Assembly (NCBI GenBank): GCA_013122435.1
Contig: WYDT01000010.1
Location: 186,001 to 250,000, forward strand
Length of the DNA stretch: 64,000 nt
Direction of reading: 5' to 3'
Source of the DNA: Chloroflexi bacterium AL-N1
Lineage (GTDB): Bacteria; Chloroflexota; Chloroflexia; Chloroflexales; Roseiflexaceae
The notes beneath the pieces are model-generated. The model did not search any database. It saw only the letters and a list, made by a program, of their open reading frames with translations, and was not told the DNA's origin. Positions 62,568 to 64,000 of this stretch are shown piece after piece; position 1 is the first letter of the stretch, and each line of letters starts with the position of its first letter. Made by a program: the position numbers and the translations under genes.

Positions 62568-62978
62568 CTAACAGTTAACGATTACATCGACACCACCACC
62601 GCCAATACAAACGTCAGCGCCAGCGCCGCCATCGATGTAGTCATTTCCAGGGCCTCCTACTATGTAATCATCATCATCACCACCATACAATTCATCATCG
62701 CCGTCCCCACCCGAAATACGGTCACTGCCGCTGCCACCGTAGATCTTGTCGTTACCACCAAGGCCACGCAATTCATCATGACAATCATAGCCATAAATCT
62801 CATCATTGGCGGCCATGCCACTAAGCCGATCATTGTCGGGTGTTCCCAGGATAAGTCCGCTACCTATGAACATGATGCCTGCAGCACAATCCTCCTGTGC
62901 CTGGGCCGGGACCGAAACCGTCAGGCTGCCGAGCACCAGTAAGACAATGAAAGAAAGATTAAAGAGATAGCATTTCAT
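62568..62978 (-). CDS. Small secreted RTX-type calcium-binding protein 1
   Basis: A 136-residue exported protein. Signal MKCYLFNLSFIVLLVLGSLT, cleaved near AQA-QEDC. The body is one block of glycine-aspartate nonapeptide repeats GGxGxDxUx (LRGLGGNDKIYGGSGSDRISGGDGDDELYGG...), which wind into a calcium-filled beta roll. No enzyme domain is attached, and it ends AGADVCIGGGGVDVIVNC. AAGGAAC before the second of two ATG codons sets the start. First of three similar genes. Confidence 0.88.
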   Translation of the reverse strand: MKCYLFNLSFIVLLVLGSLTVSVPAQAQEDCAAGIMFIGSGLILGTPDNDRLSGMAANDEIYGYDCHDELRGLGGNDKIYGGSGSDRISGGDGDDELYGGDDDDYIVGGPGNDYIDGGAGADVCIGGGGVDVIVNC

Positions 62979-63093
62979 CATATGTTCCTTAAAAGATTTT
63001 GTATGTAGAGAAGATACGGGTCACGCTGCCGCGCAACAAAACCATCTCATCAGCACAACAGCACACGTTCCTACTTAGTGACGTGATGGTGTG

Positions 63094-63504
63094 TTATTGT
63101 ATTTGGACTTCACAACTGACATCAAAGACGTCATTACCAGGACCACCAATACAAACATCATAACCGGGGCCGCCCACCAGATAATCATCACCAGGGCCAC
63201 CGTTTAAGTAATCATCACCGTCATCGCCAGAAATACGGTCATTGCCACTGCCACCAAACAATTCGTCATTGCCAGCATCACCTCTGATTCTGTCATGGCA
63301 GGCGCCACCATCGATAATATCATTTCCGGGAAGACCTCTGATCCTGTCGTTGTCGGGGGTTCCAACAATGTTGTTCGCAAACATATTACCGACAAGCGTT
63401 GCCCCCATGCCACAGTCGTCTTGGTCTTGGGCCTGGACGGACATGGACAGGCTACTGAGGGCCAGCAGGACAATAAACGAGAAACTAAAGATATAACGTT
63501 TCAT
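63094..63504 (-). CDS. Small secreted RTX-type calcium-binding protein 2
   Basis: A 136-residue paralogue of the neighbours. Signal MKRYIFSFSFIVLLALSSLS ending SVQA-QDQDDCG; then GTPDNDRIRGLPGNDIIDGG and further nonapeptides (GDAGNDELFGGSGNDRISGD), with the Cys-containing end YDVCIGGPGNDVFDVSCEVQ, where two Cys may bridge. AAGGAG lies six bases before the ATG at 63504. The pre-start sequence is nearly the same as that of gene 1, so they are recent duplicates. Confidence 0.88.
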   Translation of the reverse strand: MKRYIFSFSFIVLLALSSLSMSVQAQDQDDCGMGATLVGNMFANNIVGTPDNDRIRGLPGNDIIDGGACHDRIRGDAGNDELFGGSGNDRISGDDGDDYLNGGPGDDYLVGGPGYDVCIGGPGNDVFDVSCEVQIQ

Positions 63505-63626
63505 CATATGCTCCTTAAGGTGAGAAAGATTCCAGTATATGTAGATATGAGACACGCTGTCGTGCATCAAGATTAATTCTTGAGCACGACAGTGAAAAGG
63601 CTTAACCTAATTGACACGGTAGGGTC

Positions 63627-64000
63627 TTATGGATTTTGGACTTCACAACTGGCATGGAAGGTGTCGTTACCACCATTCCCATTGCAGACATCATACCCAT
63701 CGCCACCTTCAAGATAGTCCGCACCATCGCCACCGACCAGGGTATCATCACCAGCCCCACCATACAGATCATCGGCACCACTATTGCCGTAGAGGGTATC
63801 ATTGTTATCACCACCGTAGATTTCGTCTTTGCCATTGTTGCCGTTGAGCGTATCATTGCCAGAGCCACCATAAATCTCATCATCGTTGTCACCACCGCTG
63901 ATGTCATCATTATCGGGACCACCGTACAGGATGTCAGGACCGTCGTTGCCTTCGATGTCATCATTGCCAGAGCCACCATAAATCACATCAGCGTCAAATC
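63627..64000 (-). CDS. Small secreted RTX-type calcium-binding protein 3, 5' end outside window
   Basis: The frame is open to the window edge and reads ADVIYGGSGNDDIEGNDGPD and on through at least ten nonapeptide repeats, ending DGYDVCNGNGGNDTFHASCE-VQNP, like genes 1 and 2. The repeat block is longer than in those. The signal peptide must lie beyond position 64000. Confidence 0.88.
   Translation of the reverse strand, partial: FDADVIYGGSGNDDIEGNDGPDILYGGPDNDDISGGDNDDEIYGGSGNDTLNGNNGKDEIYGGDNNDTLYGNSGADDLYGGAGDDTLVGGDGADYLEGGDGYDVCNGNGGNDTFHASCEVQNP

Overview
The window looks like chromosomal DNA of a free-living, predatory-style filamentous Chloroflexota, most like Herpetosiphon. This is an inference from content: large STAND/TPR regulators, many secreted proteins with Thr/Pro linkers and a C-terminal YLPLIVR tail, a clostripain-type peptidase with leucine-rich repeats, a class II lanthipeptide locus, and YiiD-type thioesterase, DUF2071 and DUF1772 genes. 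No rRNA, tRNA, CRISPR array or intact insertion sequence was seen.

Region 1 (0.3-10.2 kb) starts with Hsp20, a class-I amidotransferase-type hydrolase and a thioredoxin-like lipoprotein. A same-strand run of NAD+/ADP-ribose genes follows: an NrtR-like NUDIX regulator behind a consensus promoter with an overlapping perfect operator, a NADAR protein, an orphan YhdJ-type DNA methylase, glutamine-dependent NAD synthetase, a nicotinamidase-like hydrolase, a zinc-ribbon protein, the NAD-dependent RNA 2'-phosphotransferase KptA and an ADP-ribosylglycohydrolase. The last gene is bracketed by REP-like hairpins. Together the set can salvage and make NAD+, put ADP-ribose on nucleic acid and take it off again.

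Region 2 (10.2-33.7 kb) is mixed accessory DNA: twin lipoproteins, GNAT enzymes, a histidine kinase, a TetR locus, a metabolic cluster (racemase, thioesterase, DUF2071, MFS, nucleoside hydrolase), a DUF6881-barstar fusion, a TPR-RNase HI fusion, MazG, ATP-grasp, and an adaptor-like protein beside a membrane pentapeptide-repeat protein. Many genes between 12 and 43 kb are broken by nonsense codons or frameshifts (LuxR HTH, DUF6585-TPR, alpha/beta hydrolase, AlkD, methyltransferase, three secreted proteins, one STAND ATPase), while long genes outside this belt are intact.

Region 3 (33.7-37.8 and 53.1-57.0 kb) holds two copies of one module: a secreted protein gene divergent from a STAND ATPase/TPR regulator, followed by a promoter for a further gene. 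In copy 1 the ATPase is a pseudogene with a deleted Walker A motif; in copy 2 it is intact. Four promoters in the two copies share the same layout: two TGGGA-type direct repeats exactly 20 bp apart, then 23-24 bp to an extended -10 TGCTANNCT. I propose this as the target of the STAND regulator.

Region 4 (43.5-52.8 kb) has an enoyl-CoA hydratase/acyl-CoA ligase pair, a membrane-anchored CocE-type hydrolase, a uridine-kinase-like NTPase and a class II lanthipeptide pair: a mersacidin-type precursor without a double-glycine cleavage site, a terminator, and LanM. Region 5 (57-64 kb) has a TPR-winged-helix regulator, a transposase remnant, a secreted LRR/FN3/clostripain protein and three small secreted RTX-type calcium-binding proteins, the last cut by the window edge.
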